Part shown: positions 44,063 through 53,204 of the stretch, piece after piece | Position numbering within the stretch: the stretch's first letter is position 1 | How the letters are laid out: each line of letters opens with the position of its first letter | Origin: Plectonema cf. radiosum LEGE 06105 | GTDB lineage: Bacteria > Cyanobacteriota > Cyanobacteriia > Cyanobacteriales > Nostocaceae | DNA length: 64,000 nucleotides | Assembly (NCBI RefSeq): GCF_015207665.1 | Contig: NZ_JADEWL010000014.1 | Span: 1-64,000 of the forward strand | Direction of reading: 5' to 3' | Position numbers and translations under genes: made by a program | Notes under the pieces: model-generated | The model's database searches: none | What the model saw: the letters and a program-made list of their open reading frames with translations, nothing else | What the model was told of the DNA's origin: nothing

Positions 44063-46366
44063 ATGTTCCCAATTAATTTTTTGACTGAAATGGCTCACAA
44101 ACATGAACTTTCTCAGGAACAAGAGGAGGTTTTTTTGATGCGGATGGGAAATGGTCAAAGCTACGAAGAAATAGCCTCCGAATTAAGTACTTCTGCGGAT
44201 GCTTGTCTGAAAAGAATGGGTCAAGTTTATAAAAAGTTCAATGTTAGCGGTAGTAGTAGAGGTAAAGAGAACCGTCTGCGAATTTTTCTATCGAGCCAGT
44301 GGGAGCAATTTAAAGCTAATAAAATAGATAACTGCGAAAACTTACCAGACAATAGACAGCAACCGGAGACTGTGAATTCTAATTTGCTAGAAAGCCAACC
44401 ATCTCAAATTAAACAAAACTTACCAGCACGGGAATATACAACTTTTATCGGACGCGATCGCGAAATTGCTCGATTGATAGAATTGTTAGATTACGGACAT
44501 TCTGCTCATTTAATTAGTGTAGATGGGATTGGTGGAGTAGGTAAAACTACTTTAGTAGTAGAAGTAGCTTACCGTTGTTTACACAAAAATTCACCTAAAT
44601 ATATCTTCAATTTGCCTGACTTTGAAGCGATAATTTTTACCTCCGCCAAACAAAATCATTTGACTTCCATGGGATTTTTACCCCGATTAGTTTATCAGCG
44701 GACTTTACGGGATATCTGTCGAGAAATTCAGAAAGTTTTAGAATTTTCAGAAATTAATCATATATCTTTGCAAGAACAAATCGAGGTAATTCGTGACAAG
44801 CTCTCGGAAATTAAAACTTTATTAATTGTTGACAATTTAGAAACCATTGAAGACAAGCAGGAAGTTTTGTCCTTTCTCTACGACTTACCACCAACAGTTA
44901 AAGTAATTATTACTACTCGCGAACAAATATTATTTGTGCCGATTCGTCTAACTTGTCTACCTCAAGAACATAGTTTGCGACTGATTCAACAGGAAGCCAA
45001 AGAAAAAGGAGTTAACTTAACTACCACAGAATCACAGCAACTTTACGAAGCGGTAAGTGGAGTACCAGCAGCGATGATTTACGCTATCGGACAGATGGCA
45101 TCTGGTTACTTATTTGCAGATGTATTGGTATTAATTAAACATCCTCAAGGCGATATTGCCCGTTTTTGCTTTACCACTTCAGTAAATCCGTTAAAAAATT
45201 CACCTCCTTATTATCTGTTAATGGCACTGACTCTTTTTGTCAAACCAGTAACCAAAGAAACCATTACTAGTATCGCTTTGGAAAAACCAGACCCGATTAT
45301 CATATCTCAAGGATTGGTAAAGTTACAGCAACTTTCCTTGATTTATCAACAGCAAGGACGTTATAGTTTAACAGCCTTGACCCGTGAATATGCTTGGGCT
45401 CAATTAGTTGAAAATCCCGAATTTGAACAACAATTACAAAAGCGTTGGATTAACTGGTACTTGAAATTTTCCGAATCATTTGGGGATAAAGACTCGAAAG
45501 AATGGCATTTGAGCTATGAATATTTAGAACCCGAATGGGAAAATCTGCAAGCAGTATTGGAATGGTGCATTTCACAAGGTCGATATTCCGAAGTAAAAAT
45601 TTTATGGCAACGTATCAAAGGATATACTCATATCCGTGGATATTGGGATGAGCGTTTAGAATGGAGTGCTTGGTTGATTGAAGCCGCAAAGCAAGCAGGC
45701 GATTTGGTAACAGCTTTAGAAGCAATGTGCGATCGCGCTTGGACTTTAGTAAGAATGCGTCAAATAGCTAACTTACAAGAAGCCCAAGTATTATTACAAG
45801 AAGCTTGGGATTTACGTCAACATCAAACAGTAAATTTTCAGTTAGAGTTGGCTGCAAACATGGTGATTTTGCACGTTCATCTTGCACAATTGCAGCAAGC
45901 ACAAGAATGGTTGACAGTAAAACAACAGCTTTTGGAAAAAATTAAACTTAATGAATCCGAATATGAGGAACAGCAAGTTCAGATTTTGTATTACCAAGGA
46001 CAGATATTTTATCGAGAAAGTAATTATCAGCAAGCACAAAAAATATTTGAAGAAGCATTGTTGAAAGCACAACAGATAAAATGGCAGAAAGCAACAGCAG
46101 CGATTACTAATTGGTTAGCAGATATTGCATTGTTCAATGGTGATTTAGTAGAAACAAGAAGACTATTAGAATTTAGTTTACCAATGGCAGAAAAGCATAA
46201 AGACAAGCGGATTATTGCTTTCCATAAAGCAACATTTGCTAAATTAGAAAAAATTTGTGGAAATGAATTTGAAGCTCACAATTTAGCAAAAGAAGCAGCA
46301 GAAAGTTTTGAAGGGCTAAAAATGAGTGCAGAAGCCGAAGAAATGTATGCTTTACTTGATAATTGA
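44063..46366 (+). CDS. STAND ATPase: N-terminal HTH, NB-ARC and helical C terminus
   Basis: Predicted 767-residue signalling ATPase. The N-terminal helix-turn-helix-like part (about 1-75: LSQEQEEVFLMRMGNGQSYEEIASELSTSADACLKRMGQVYKKF) resembles domains of cyanobacterial NB-ARC regulators. A linker leads to NB-ARC (about 130-400) with Walker A GIGGVGKTTL (K161), a Walker B-like TLLIVDNLET, and an RNBS-like ITTREQI. The C-terminal helical repeats (about 475-767) are TPR-like. Such proteins act as switch-like sensors or defence receptors; DNA binding and activation are inferred. The ATG at 44063 lacks a ribosome site; ATG 44090 is an alternative. No effector gene is adjacent. Confidence 0.85.
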   Translation: MFPINFLTEMAHKHELSQEQEEVFLMRMGNGQSYEEIASELSTSADACLKRMGQVYKKFNVSGSSRGKENRLRIFLSSQWEQFKANKIDNCENLPDNRQQPETVNSNLLESQPSQIKQNLPAREYTTFIGRDREIARLIELLDYGHSAHLISVDGIGGVGKTTLVVEVAYRCLHKNSPKYIFNLPDFEAIIFTSAKQNHLTSMGFLPRLVYQRTLRDICREIQKVLEFSEINHISLQEQIEVIRDKLSEIKTLLIVDNLETIEDKQEVLSFLYDLPPTVKVIITTREQILFVPIRLTCLPQEHSLRLIQQEAKEKGVNLTTTESQQLYEAVSGVPAAMIYAIGQMASGYLFADVLVLIKHPQGDIARFCFTTSVNPLKNSPPYYLLMALTLFVKPVTKETITSIALEKPDPIIISQGLVKLQQLSLIYQQQGRYSLTALTREYAWAQLVENPEFEQQLQKRWINWYLKFSESFGDKDSKEWHLSYEYLEPEWENLQAVLEWCISQGRYSEVKILWQRIKGYTHIRGYWDERLEWSAWLIEAAKQAGDLVTALEAMCDRAWTLVRMRQIANLQEAQVLLQEAWDLRQHQTVNFQLELAANMVILHVHLAQLQQAQEWLTVKQQLLEKIKLNESEYEEQQVQILYYQGQIFYRESNYQQAQKIFEEALLKAQQIKWQKATAAITNWLADIALFNGDLVETRRLLEFSLPMAEKHKDKRIIAFHKATFAKLEKICGNEFEAHNLAKEAAESFEGLKMSAEAEEMYALLDN

Positions 46367-46430
46367 AAATTCCTGAACAGGGATTGGAAGGGATTTCACG
46401 GATTTCACGAATTTAATTACCAATTACCCA

Positions 46431-46922
46431 TTACCAATTACCAATTGGAATAATCGGTAAATCAGCACAAGCCGCAGGATTTGTATTAAGAGGTAAATCA
46501 GCACAAGCCGCAACATGAATTGATGTGTTTTCCAAAACTCCTACTCCGAATATATTTTCAAACAAAGCTTTAGTAGTGTTAAAAGCTTGTTTATGAATTT
46601 GATGTATTTCTTGATTTATTTCGTTATCAACCGCAGAACAATGATTTAAAAGATAACCAAATAAATAATCACAATCTTGAATATACTTGAGTAAATTAAC
46701 TTCCATATGAGCGTGCCAAACTGCATCAATTTCTTGAGTAGGAACTAATCCCGCAGCCGGATAAATTGACTTGAGATACAAAAACAATTTGTAGTGATTA
46801 ATTACTGCTTGTGTTTTTTCGGCAGTCCATTCATACTCAAACATCAGCTTATTTTGAATTGCCTGTAAATCCAAGTTATTCACCTTATCAAAAAAAGTGA
46901 TAATTCTCATTGATTTAATCAC
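46431..46922 (-). CDS. GRDP-like protein with duplicated AACADLP tail
   Basis: A 163-residue soluble protein. The core (about 10-125) has LVPTQEIDAVWHAHMEVNLLKYIQDCDYLFGYLLNH, characteristic of the glycine-rich-domain (GRDP/DUF1399-like) helical family in which the two histidines recur. The last 28 residues differ in style: HVAACADLPLNTNPAACADLP. They contain two copies of AACADLP, encoded by a 21-base exact direct repeat (46456-46476 and 46492-46512) with a 12-codon period. The tail looks like a duplicated peptide module. A leader-plus-core RiPP precursor reading is possible but no modifying enzyme is adjacent. Confidence 0.75.
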   Translation of the reverse strand: MIKSMRIITFFDKVNNLDLQAIQNKLMFEYEWTAEKTQAVINHYKLFLYLKSIYPAAGLVPTQEIDAVWHAHMEVNLLKYIQDCDYLFGYLLNHCSAVDNEINQEIHQIHKQAFNTTKALFENIFGVGVLENTSIHVAACADLPLNTNPAACADLPIIPIGNW

Positions 46923-47608
46923 TCCAATAAAAGTATGAGAAAAGATGATTTAGACTTAATAATCTCTCCTATTGATTTATCAGGATACTTCCAGCTTTTT
47001 ACGAAAAACTTAACTATTATTTTTACTTTTATAGCGAAAAAATATTTATAATATTTATACAAAGAAAACATCTAGGAACCCTGTTTGATTTTTAAATAAG
47101 TTTTAAAGCTTAGGAAACTCTTGACAGGGAACAGTTAAGTGTACAGCCTTCATTTCAATTTTCAATTAGGATTCCGATCATTTTTAGGTATTCTTTCCTA
47201 TTAATTTATTCAAGTCTCTCAACTAAAGCCATTCTTTTTGAGGCGATTCGGCTGCTTGTTTCTAGGACTAAATTTCTCAGCACAAAAATTAAACTTTTGT
47301 TAAAAAGAGACTAAATTTATTAAATAGCTAAGAACAACCCTTTTATTTAACAGAGTTTTTTCATAAATTTGCAGTGACAGACTGATTAAGTAGTATACAA
47401 ACTACTACAACATCTGACTTTATCTTTTTCCTGGGTCTTGGAGCAATCGAAAGAACGTTGTTAATAACAATAAGTTGAATAATTCATCTTACAGATTATA
47501 TTTCTTCTATCAACCTTGTTATTTTTTTGAGATTCTGAGGGAAATCTATTACTAAACGCTTTCTTTTTCAACGAATCGCTAAGTAAATTCACTACCACGA
47601 TTAATTTT
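46923..47608. other. Long intergenic region upstream of the VWA-SBP gene
   Basis: 686 bases between divergent genes, AT-rich, with no gene seen. AGTAGT-N6-ACTACT at about 47389-47406 is a weak inverted repeat. No strong promoter or ribosome site was found before the ATG at 47609. Confidence 0.45.
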
Positions 47609-49336
47609 ATGAATAATAAAATATTGAAAAATTGCTGGAATCTTTCTATTTGCATTTCCGCTTTAGGTGCTTTATTTCTTAGTGCTTGTACGAATGGAGT
47701 CGATTCCGAGCAAGCAAAATCCTATGAAGGGTTTGAAGTCAAATTTTTAGTTGGAAGCGCTTTAAAAGAATTCTGCGAGCAATCCGCTGAGCAATTTAAC
47801 GCTACAAAACCCAAACTAGATAACGGTAAAGCTTTCTATCTGAACTGTGAAGCTAAAGGTAGCGGGGATGTAGTAACACAAGTAACTTCCCTAGCTCAGC
47901 AACTTAAAGCGGGAACTCTCCAAGCGGATGATGCGAAATTTCCCACATTAATTTCCGTAGATGGAGAAATTTACCATTCTCAACTACTTTATCAATTTAA
48001 TCAAATCTTCCCCGGACAAAATTATATTCCTGAAATTACCGATGCACCATTAATTGCAAATAGTCCGATGGTATTTATGGCACCTGCCGACGTTGCCGTA
48101 GGATTACGTAAGCAAGAAGATTTATATAAAATATTGATAACAGCAAAAAACCATAAAGAAATTGATTCTACTAGTCCGCAATTACCGATTAACTACGTTC
48201 ATACAGCACCTACTCGCTCCAACTCCGGATTGCAAACACTGATAGCACAATTTGCCAGCGTATCAGGGAAAAGACCGGAAGAATTGACAACAGCAGAGGT
48301 GCAACAATACCAAACTCAAATTCAGAGTATTCAAAGTAAAGTCACCCGTTACGGAGTCTCTACCAATGCTTTGGCTACCGACATGGTGAAAAACGGTCCA
48401 TTTTGGGCTTCCATCGGTTCGGTGTATGAATCATCAGTAATTCAAGCCAACTCAAACTTACAACCCGGTCAAACTCGTTACGAAGCAATTTATCCCAAAG
48501 CGACATTTACATCAAATATGCGGGCAATTTTACCTAGTGCAACTTGGGTAAATGCAGATGAAAAAGCCGCTGCTGAAAAAATTATTGAATATTTAAAGAC
48601 TCCTCAAATTCAAAAAATTGCCACAGAATTAGGTTTAAGACCAGGTGTACCCGGAGTAGAATTAGGTGGGAAATTTACCCCAGAATTTGGTGTTCAAGCA
48701 GATGTCAAATATGATTCCCTGCGTCCTCCGCAACCAGAAGTAGTTGCAGCGATGCTCAAATCTTGGCAAGAGTTTGCGAAGAAGCCTTCACAAGTCGTTG
48801 TAGTTGTAGATTCTTCCGGTTCTATGTCAGGTAACAAATTACCCGCAGTACAAAATACTTTACGTAATTATATACAAAGCTTGGGACCGAAAGAAGAAAT
48901 AGCACTAATTGACTTTGATGATCAAATAGGCAACCCAATCAAAGTTAATGGTACTCCAGAAGGACAAGCCAAAGGAATGGAATTTATCGGTAACTTAAGG
49001 GCTGATGGTGGAACCCGATTATTTGATTCAGCATTAGAAGCACGTAACTGGTTACAGCAAAATCTTCGTAAAGATGCAATTAACGCTGTAGTTATACTCA
49101 CAGATGGCGATGATTCTGGTTCCAATATTAATCTGGAAAAACTACGTCAAGAATTGGAAAAAAGTAATTTTAACAGCGATAAACGTATAGCCTTTTTCAC
49201 AGTAGGTTACGGAAAGGAAGGAGAATTCAACCCTGAAGTACTTAAACAAATAGCCGAACTCAATGGAGGTTATTATCGCAAAGGAGATCCTGAAAGTATT
49301 TCTACATTAATGGCAGATTTACAAGTTGAATTTTAA
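47609..49336 (+). CDS. Lipoprotein with substrate-binding and VWA domains
   Basis: Exported protein of 575 residues. Lipobox LSAC with C27 follows a hydrophobic signal. A periplasmic substrate-binding-type domain (about 40-385) has VGSALKEFCEQSAEQFN and TRSNSGLQTLIAQ motifs like PstS/ModA relatives. A VWA domain (about 392-575) has the complete MIDAS D401-S-S403-G-S405, plus DGGTRLF and LTDGDDSGSN. Such fusions occur in cyanobacteria and are unassigned; metal-dependent binding to partners is expected for VWA. It is followed by a coiled-coil membrane protein and a second binding protein on the same strand, with a long heptamer repeat between the first two. Confidence 0.9.
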   Translation: MNNKILKNCWNLSICISALGALFLSACTNGVDSEQAKSYEGFEVKFLVGSALKEFCEQSAEQFNATKPKLDNGKAFYLNCEAKGSGDVVTQVTSLAQQLKAGTLQADDAKFPTLISVDGEIYHSQLLYQFNQIFPGQNYIPEITDAPLIANSPMVFMAPADVAVGLRKQEDLYKILITAKNHKEIDSTSPQLPINYVHTAPTRSNSGLQTLIAQFASVSGKRPEELTTAEVQQYQTQIQSIQSKVTRYGVSTNALATDMVKNGPFWASIGSVYESSVIQANSNLQPGQTRYEAIYPKATFTSNMRAILPSATWVNADEKAAAEKIIEYLKTPQIQKIATELGLRPGVPGVELGGKFTPEFGVQADVKYDSLRPPQPEVVAAMLKSWQEFAKKPSQVVVVVDSSGSMSGNKLPAVQNTLRNYIQSLGPKEEIALIDFDDQIGNPIKVNGTPEGQAKGMEFIGNLRADGGTRLFDSALEARNWLQQNLRKDAINAVVILTDGDDSGSNINLEKLRQELEKSNFNSDKRIAFFTVGYGKEGEFNPEVLKQIAELNGGYYRKGDPESISTLMADLQVEF

Positions 49337-49340
49337 AAAA

Positions 49341-49536
49341 AAGTTAGTGGTTAGTTGTTAGTGGTTAGTGGTTAGTTGTTAGTTGTTAATTGCTACTTGG
49401 TTAAAAGTCTATATGTGTAACAACTCCTAACTCCTAACTCCTCACTCCTAACTCCTAACTCCTAACTCCTAACTCCTAACTCCTAACTCCTAACTCCTAA
49501 CTCCTAACTCCTAACTCCTAACTCCTAACTCCTAAC
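49341..49536. repeat. Heptamer STRR tract (TAACTCC)n between the VWA-SBP and coiled-coil genes
   Basis: GTTAGTGGTTAGTTG repeats (49345-49388) are followed by about 16 tandem TAACTCC units (49421-49536). The start codon of the next gene is only nine bases past the tract and has no ribosome site. The first part can pair imperfectly with the second through GTTAG/CTAAC. Confidence 0.85.
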
Positions 49537-49544
49537 TATTAATT

Positions 49545-50270
49545 ATGAAACTAGCAAACCCTCTTTATTATCCGATTGCAGTATTAGCTGGTGGTGTTGT
49601 TCTTGTCGCTGGTGTTCGCTTGGTTGGATTACCTAATTTTATTATTTTACCAGCATCCGTAGTAGTAGCTACAGGTGGTGCTGCTGCGATGAAATCGAGA
49701 GAACCTGATGCTCAGAAAATTGCTGAGCAGCAAATACAAAAAGAATTACAACTACTGCAAACCTCCGCTAAAAATTTAGCAGAAAAAGCCGAAACATTAC
49801 GTCAAGAAGCTAATCAATTATTAAGTCGCGGGACTTTTGAAATGAACTTATTAGTAGCCGTACAAGAAGCTTGTCAAAGAGCAATTGAACTACCAATAAA
49901 AATTGAAGAATTAGGTAGAAGAATTCATGGAGCTAATTCTTTATTATCAGTCAATGACTTACAACAACAATTACAAGAAGTCGAAAATAAACGTTCCTCA
50001 TCTTCAGGTATTGCACGTCAACATTTAGACCAACTTGCCAACAGTTTACAACGCAATATTCAGCTAGCAAAAGAAGGACAAAACGCCCGTACCGCACAAA
50101 TTACGAGCCTTTATACTTTAATTCAAAATTCCGCTGGGATATTGCAACAAATCCAAAATAAATTGCGTACCGCTGATTTAACAGATTATCAGCAAATTAG
50201 TGAACTACAAGCATCCACCGATGAACTTACTAGTTTACAAGATAACTTTGCTTTTCTGGTTCGGAAGTAA
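49545..50270 (+). CDS. Membrane-anchored coiled-coil protein
   Basis: A 241-residue protein. An N-terminal hydrophobic hairpin or two helices (about 9-48, with VLAGGVVLVAGVRLVGLPNFIILPASVVVATGG) anchor a long alpha-helical coiled coil (about 55-240) rich in Q, E, K and L, for example AEKAETLRQEANQLL, LQQQLQEVENKR and LQRNIQLAKEGQ. No enzyme motif was recognised. Between two substrate-binding-protein genes, it may be a scaffold for them. The start codon follows a heptamer STRR directly and lacks a Shine-Dalgarno sequence, so translation may be weak or coupled. Confidence 0.75.
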   Translation: MKLANPLYYPIAVLAGGVVLVAGVRLVGLPNFIILPASVVVATGGAAAMKSREPDAQKIAEQQIQKELQLLQTSAKNLAEKAETLRQEANQLLSRGTFEMNLLVAVQEACQRAIELPIKIEELGRRIHGANSLLSVNDLQQQLQEVENKRSSSSGIARQHLDQLANSLQRNIQLAKEGQNARTAQITSLYTLIQNSAGILQQIQNKLRTADLTDYQQISELQASTDELTSLQDNFAFLVRK

Positions 50271-50357
50271 AAACAGAACAATATGCTCCCACTAAATAGT
50301 ATATCTGAATCAAAAATCTTTTCTCAGCGTACTCTGCGTCTCTGCGGTTATTAAAAA

Positions 50358-51476
50358 ATGAAAAAAACTCACTCCAAACCCACAAATCCCGTCTTGACTT
50401 CTGCTGGTATTATCATCGCAGCATTAGGTTTAGCTTACATTCCCATTCCTGGATTGCAGCGAACCGTTATCATCGTTAGCGGCACAGAATTACAAGCACC
50501 ACTAGAACAACTAGAAGCTAAATTTGAACAAGAAAACCCCGATATAAAAATAGAACTTAAATTCCAAGGTTCTCAAGATGCCGTTAGTAAATTTATCGAC
50601 CAAAAAAACGACTTTAACCCCACAGTTTTAATCCCAGCTTCCGGGGAATTAATTGATGAATTAAGTCAGCGTTATCAAGCACAAAATAATAGTGAACCCT
50701 TTTATAATCAACCCCAACCTATTGCTAAAACCTTACTTGTGGCAATCGCTTGGTCGGAAAGAGGTAACGCTCTTTTTCCCAACAATTCCTTTTCTTGGCA
50801 GCGAGTAGAACAAGCAATGCAAACAAATAATTGGGAAGCCGTGGGAGGTCAAAAAAATTGGGGTAGCTTCGATTTTTTACTTACAGATCCGACTCGTTCT
50901 AATAGCGGTCAAGCAACCTTAAGTTTGTGGGCAATGTCAAAACTGAATACTAACAATATCAATAATATTGATTACAATAATCCTGCTATTTCATCGTTAT
51001 TTAGTACAATTAAAAAATCAGTTTATCAACCACCACGTTCTACCGACATTCTTCTGCAAGAGTTTATTGCTCGCGGTCCCAATGACGCTGATGTCGCAAC
51101 AGTATACGAAAGTATTGCTCTTTCTCGCTGGCAGCAATCCGGTAAAAATCAAGGTAAACCCTATCAAATTTACTACTTAAATCCCACAGTAGAAACAGTC
51201 GCAACCGCTGCAATCGTTCGTCAAAATGTTGATAGTGGAACCGCAAATGCAGCGAAAAAATTTGTTGATTTCCTAACTCAACCAGAGCAACAAAAAGTAT
51301 TCGTACAGTACGGTTTTCGACCTACAGATAATAACATTAATTTGCAATCAGTTCCTAATAGTCCTTGGAGTCAGAACATTCCCGGAGCAGAAGTAAATCC
51401 ATCCGCAAAAACATTACCAGCACCAAATCAAAAAGAAATTGGAGAAATTAAGCGGTTATGGCAAAGAGTCAATTAA
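50358..51476 (+). CDS. Membrane-anchored substrate-binding protein
   Basis: A 372-residue protein with one N-terminal hydrophobic helix (about 13-33) and a periplasmic-binding fold: TVIIVSGTELQAPLEQLEAKFEQENPDIKIELKFQGSQDAV, DFLLTDPTRSNSGQATLSLW and the later EQQKVFVQYGFRPTDN block. The TRSNSG motif is shared with the upstream VWA-SBP lipoprotein. There is no lipobox; it is either anchored by the uncleaved helix or processed. No transporter permease is adjacent, so the ligand is probably sensed rather than imported. The ATG follows 87 bases after the coiled-coil gene, same strand. Confidence 0.85.
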   Translation: MKKTHSKPTNPVLTSAGIIIAALGLAYIPIPGLQRTVIIVSGTELQAPLEQLEAKFEQENPDIKIELKFQGSQDAVSKFIDQKNDFNPTVLIPASGELIDELSQRYQAQNNSEPFYNQPQPIAKTLLVAIAWSERGNALFPNNSFSWQRVEQAMQTNNWEAVGGQKNWGSFDFLLTDPTRSNSGQATLSLWAMSKLNTNNINNIDYNNPAISSLFSTIKKSVYQPPRSTDILLQEFIARGPNDADVATVYESIALSRWQQSGKNQGKPYQIYYLNPTVETVATAAIVRQNVDSGTANAAKKFVDFLTQPEQQKVFVQYGFRPTDNNINLQSVPNSPWSQNIPGAEVNPSAKTLPAPNQKEIGEIKRLWQRVN

Positions 51477-51622
51477 TTTTGGATTTTAGATTTTAGATTT
51501 TAGATTTTGGATTTATTTCTAAGGTGCGTTATTGCAGAGGGGGTAACGCCTCATAAAGGGAGTAGGGAGCAGGGAGTAGGCAATAATAACTAATTATTCG
51601 CACTTGATATAACTCCTAACTC
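51477..51622. repeat. GATTTTAGATTTTGG and C/T-rich repeats
   Basis: GATTTTAGATTTTAG repeats at 51478-51515 are followed by GGGAGTAGGGAGCAGGGAG (51559-51577) and a heptamer CTCCTAACTC remnant (51613-51622) that abuts the MITE. No gene. Confidence 0.6.
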
Positions 51623-51799
51623 TACCCCTGTTAAGGTGTACTAATCTAGTACTAGTCGAAACCCCTATTTTTACGTTAAAGCCCTAATTTTTAAACCCAA
51701 AATTTGAGCGTAAAAATTATTTTAGCTTTCAATTTTTAATGGGTGCGAAGCCCAAACCCTGATTAATACGTGGGAAAAAACTTCACCTTAACAGGGGTA
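51623..51799. mobile_element. 177-bp MITE with perfect 16-bp terminal inverted repeats
   Basis: TACCCCTGTTAAGGTG at 51623-51638 and its exact complement at 51784-51799 bound an AT-rich, noncoding core. Both ends carry TA outermost, as in IS630/Tc1-mariner-type TA target duplications. Heptamer STRR sequence (CTCCTAACTC) lies on both sides, so the element inserted in a repeat tract between the SBP gene and the P450 gene. Confidence 0.75.
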
Positions 51800-51827
51800 C
51801 TCCTAACTCCTAACCCTTAACTTATAA

Positions 51828-53204
51828 CTACACTCCAACGGCAGTTTTCACAACCTTCTTTACAGGTGTGGCAATCATCTTCATTCCTGCGGGTGTCGCT
51901 AAAGTCAAACCACGACGTACAGGTTTAACGGGACGTTTATCAATTCTTGATAATTCATATTGCGATAAAATTGTTGCTAATACCAGCTTCATTTCATACA
52001 TTGCAAATGCTGAACCGATACAGCGACGATTTCCACCACCAAAGGGGAAAAATTCATAGGGGCTAAATTGTCTTTCTATAAATCTCTCTGGTTTAAACTG
52101 CTTGGATTCCGGGTAAACTTCTTCCCGATGGTGTGCTAAATAAATAGCGGGAATTATCCAGGTATGTTTCGGTAATTTATAACCGCCTATTTCAATCGGA
52201 TTTACTACAATTCTCGGAAAAGCATTCATAGCAATGGGATAGATACGGAGAGTTTCTTGACAAACTGCTGTTAAATAAGGCAACTTCGCAACTAAACTTG
52301 GTTCCGGATTTTCACTTAAATTATTTAATTCTTTTAGTAATTTTTCTCGTACTTCGGGCAAATAATCAACCCAGTAAAAAGCCCAGGTTAATGCAGAAGC
52401 AGTTGTTTCATGTCCCGCAAATAGCAGCGTCATCAATTCATCGCGTAATTCTTCATTTGACATCGCTCCACCATCTTCATAACGTGCAGACATCATCAAA
52501 CTCAAGATATCTTCGCGATTTTTATCCGATTCGGCACGACGTTCTTCAATCAAATCATAAATTAAATCATCAATTGAGGAGCGTAAATACAAAACTCTAC
52601 CCCAAGGACTCCAACTACCCCAATCCTTTTGTAAGAAGCTAAAAAACAAACTAGCTGATAACAAAGGGGAACTAATAAAATCTAGTAGCAAAGAAATTCG
52701 TAGACGAAGTTCATCCAAGCGGTTTCCTTCATCCAAACCAAATACAGCTCGTAAAATTACGCTCAAAGTAATTTCCTGCATCGATTCTCGGATATTGAAC
52801 GGTTTACCACTCCCCCATTTATCGCTTACCCGCTCAGCGATTTCCCAGATAGTCATACCATAAGTTCGCATTCTATCTCCGTGAAAAGGAGGAGTCAATA
52901 ACTTACGCTGACGTTGATGGCGATCGCCATTTAGTAGAATCAAAGAATTATCCCCAACCAGAAATTTTAATATCGAGTTTCCACCAGTTTTTAAAAAATT
53001 AGTATCCGCTGTAAAAATCTGTTCTAGTGCTTCGGGTTGACTGAAATAAACCGTATTATTACCATCTTTAGTGGGAAGACTAAAACTATCACCGTAAGCT
53101 TGAGCAAAATCCTCCAGGTATTCCAAAGGTTGGAATACAAACTTCATCCGTCTAAGAAATATCGGCATTTTCCCGCTGGGAGGCAGATTGTAACTCGATG
53201 TCAT
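51828..53204 (-). CDS. Cytochrome P450, CYP110-like
   Basis: Haem monooxygenase of 458 residues from ATG 53204 (MTSSYNLPPSG); an upstream in-frame ATG at 53258 adds 18 residues not seen in the family. Landmarks: helix I AGHETTASALTW near 275-286, ExxR in ETLRIYP, and the haem loop FPFGGGNRRCIG with C395. The opening LPPSGKMPIFLRRMKFVFQPLEYLEDFAQAYGD and GDNSLILLNGDRHQRQRKLLTPPFHG match cyanobacterial CYP110, reported to hydroxylate fatty acids or terpenoids. The terpenoid cassette lies far away (11 kb), so a joint pathway is only a guess. No redox partner is adjacent. Confidence 0.9.
   Translation of the reverse strand: MTSSYNLPPSGKMPIFLRRMKFVFQPLEYLEDFAQAYGDSFSLPTKDGNNTVYFSQPEALEQIFTADTNFLKTGGNSILKFLVGDNSLILLNGDRHQRQRKLLTPPFHGDRMRTYGMTIWEIAERVSDKWGSGKPFNIRESMQEITLSVILRAVFGLDEGNRLDELRLRISLLLDFISSPLLSASLFFSFLQKDWGSWSPWGRVLYLRSSIDDLIYDLIEERRAESDKNREDILSLMMSARYEDGGAMSNEELRDELMTLLFAGHETTASALTWAFYWVDYLPEVREKLLKELNNLSENPEPSLVAKLPYLTAVCQETLRIYPIAMNAFPRIVVNPIEIGGYKLPKHTWIIPAIYLAHHREEVYPESKQFKPERFIERQFSPYEFFPFGGGNRRCIGSAFAMYEMKLVLATILSQYELSRIDKRPVKPVRRGLTLATPAGMKMIATPVKKVVKTAVGV

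Noticed and set aside
44063-44158. Minus-strand frame overlapping the STAND gene start
   Set aside because: It is a shadow of the NB-ARC coding strand and lacks a family match.
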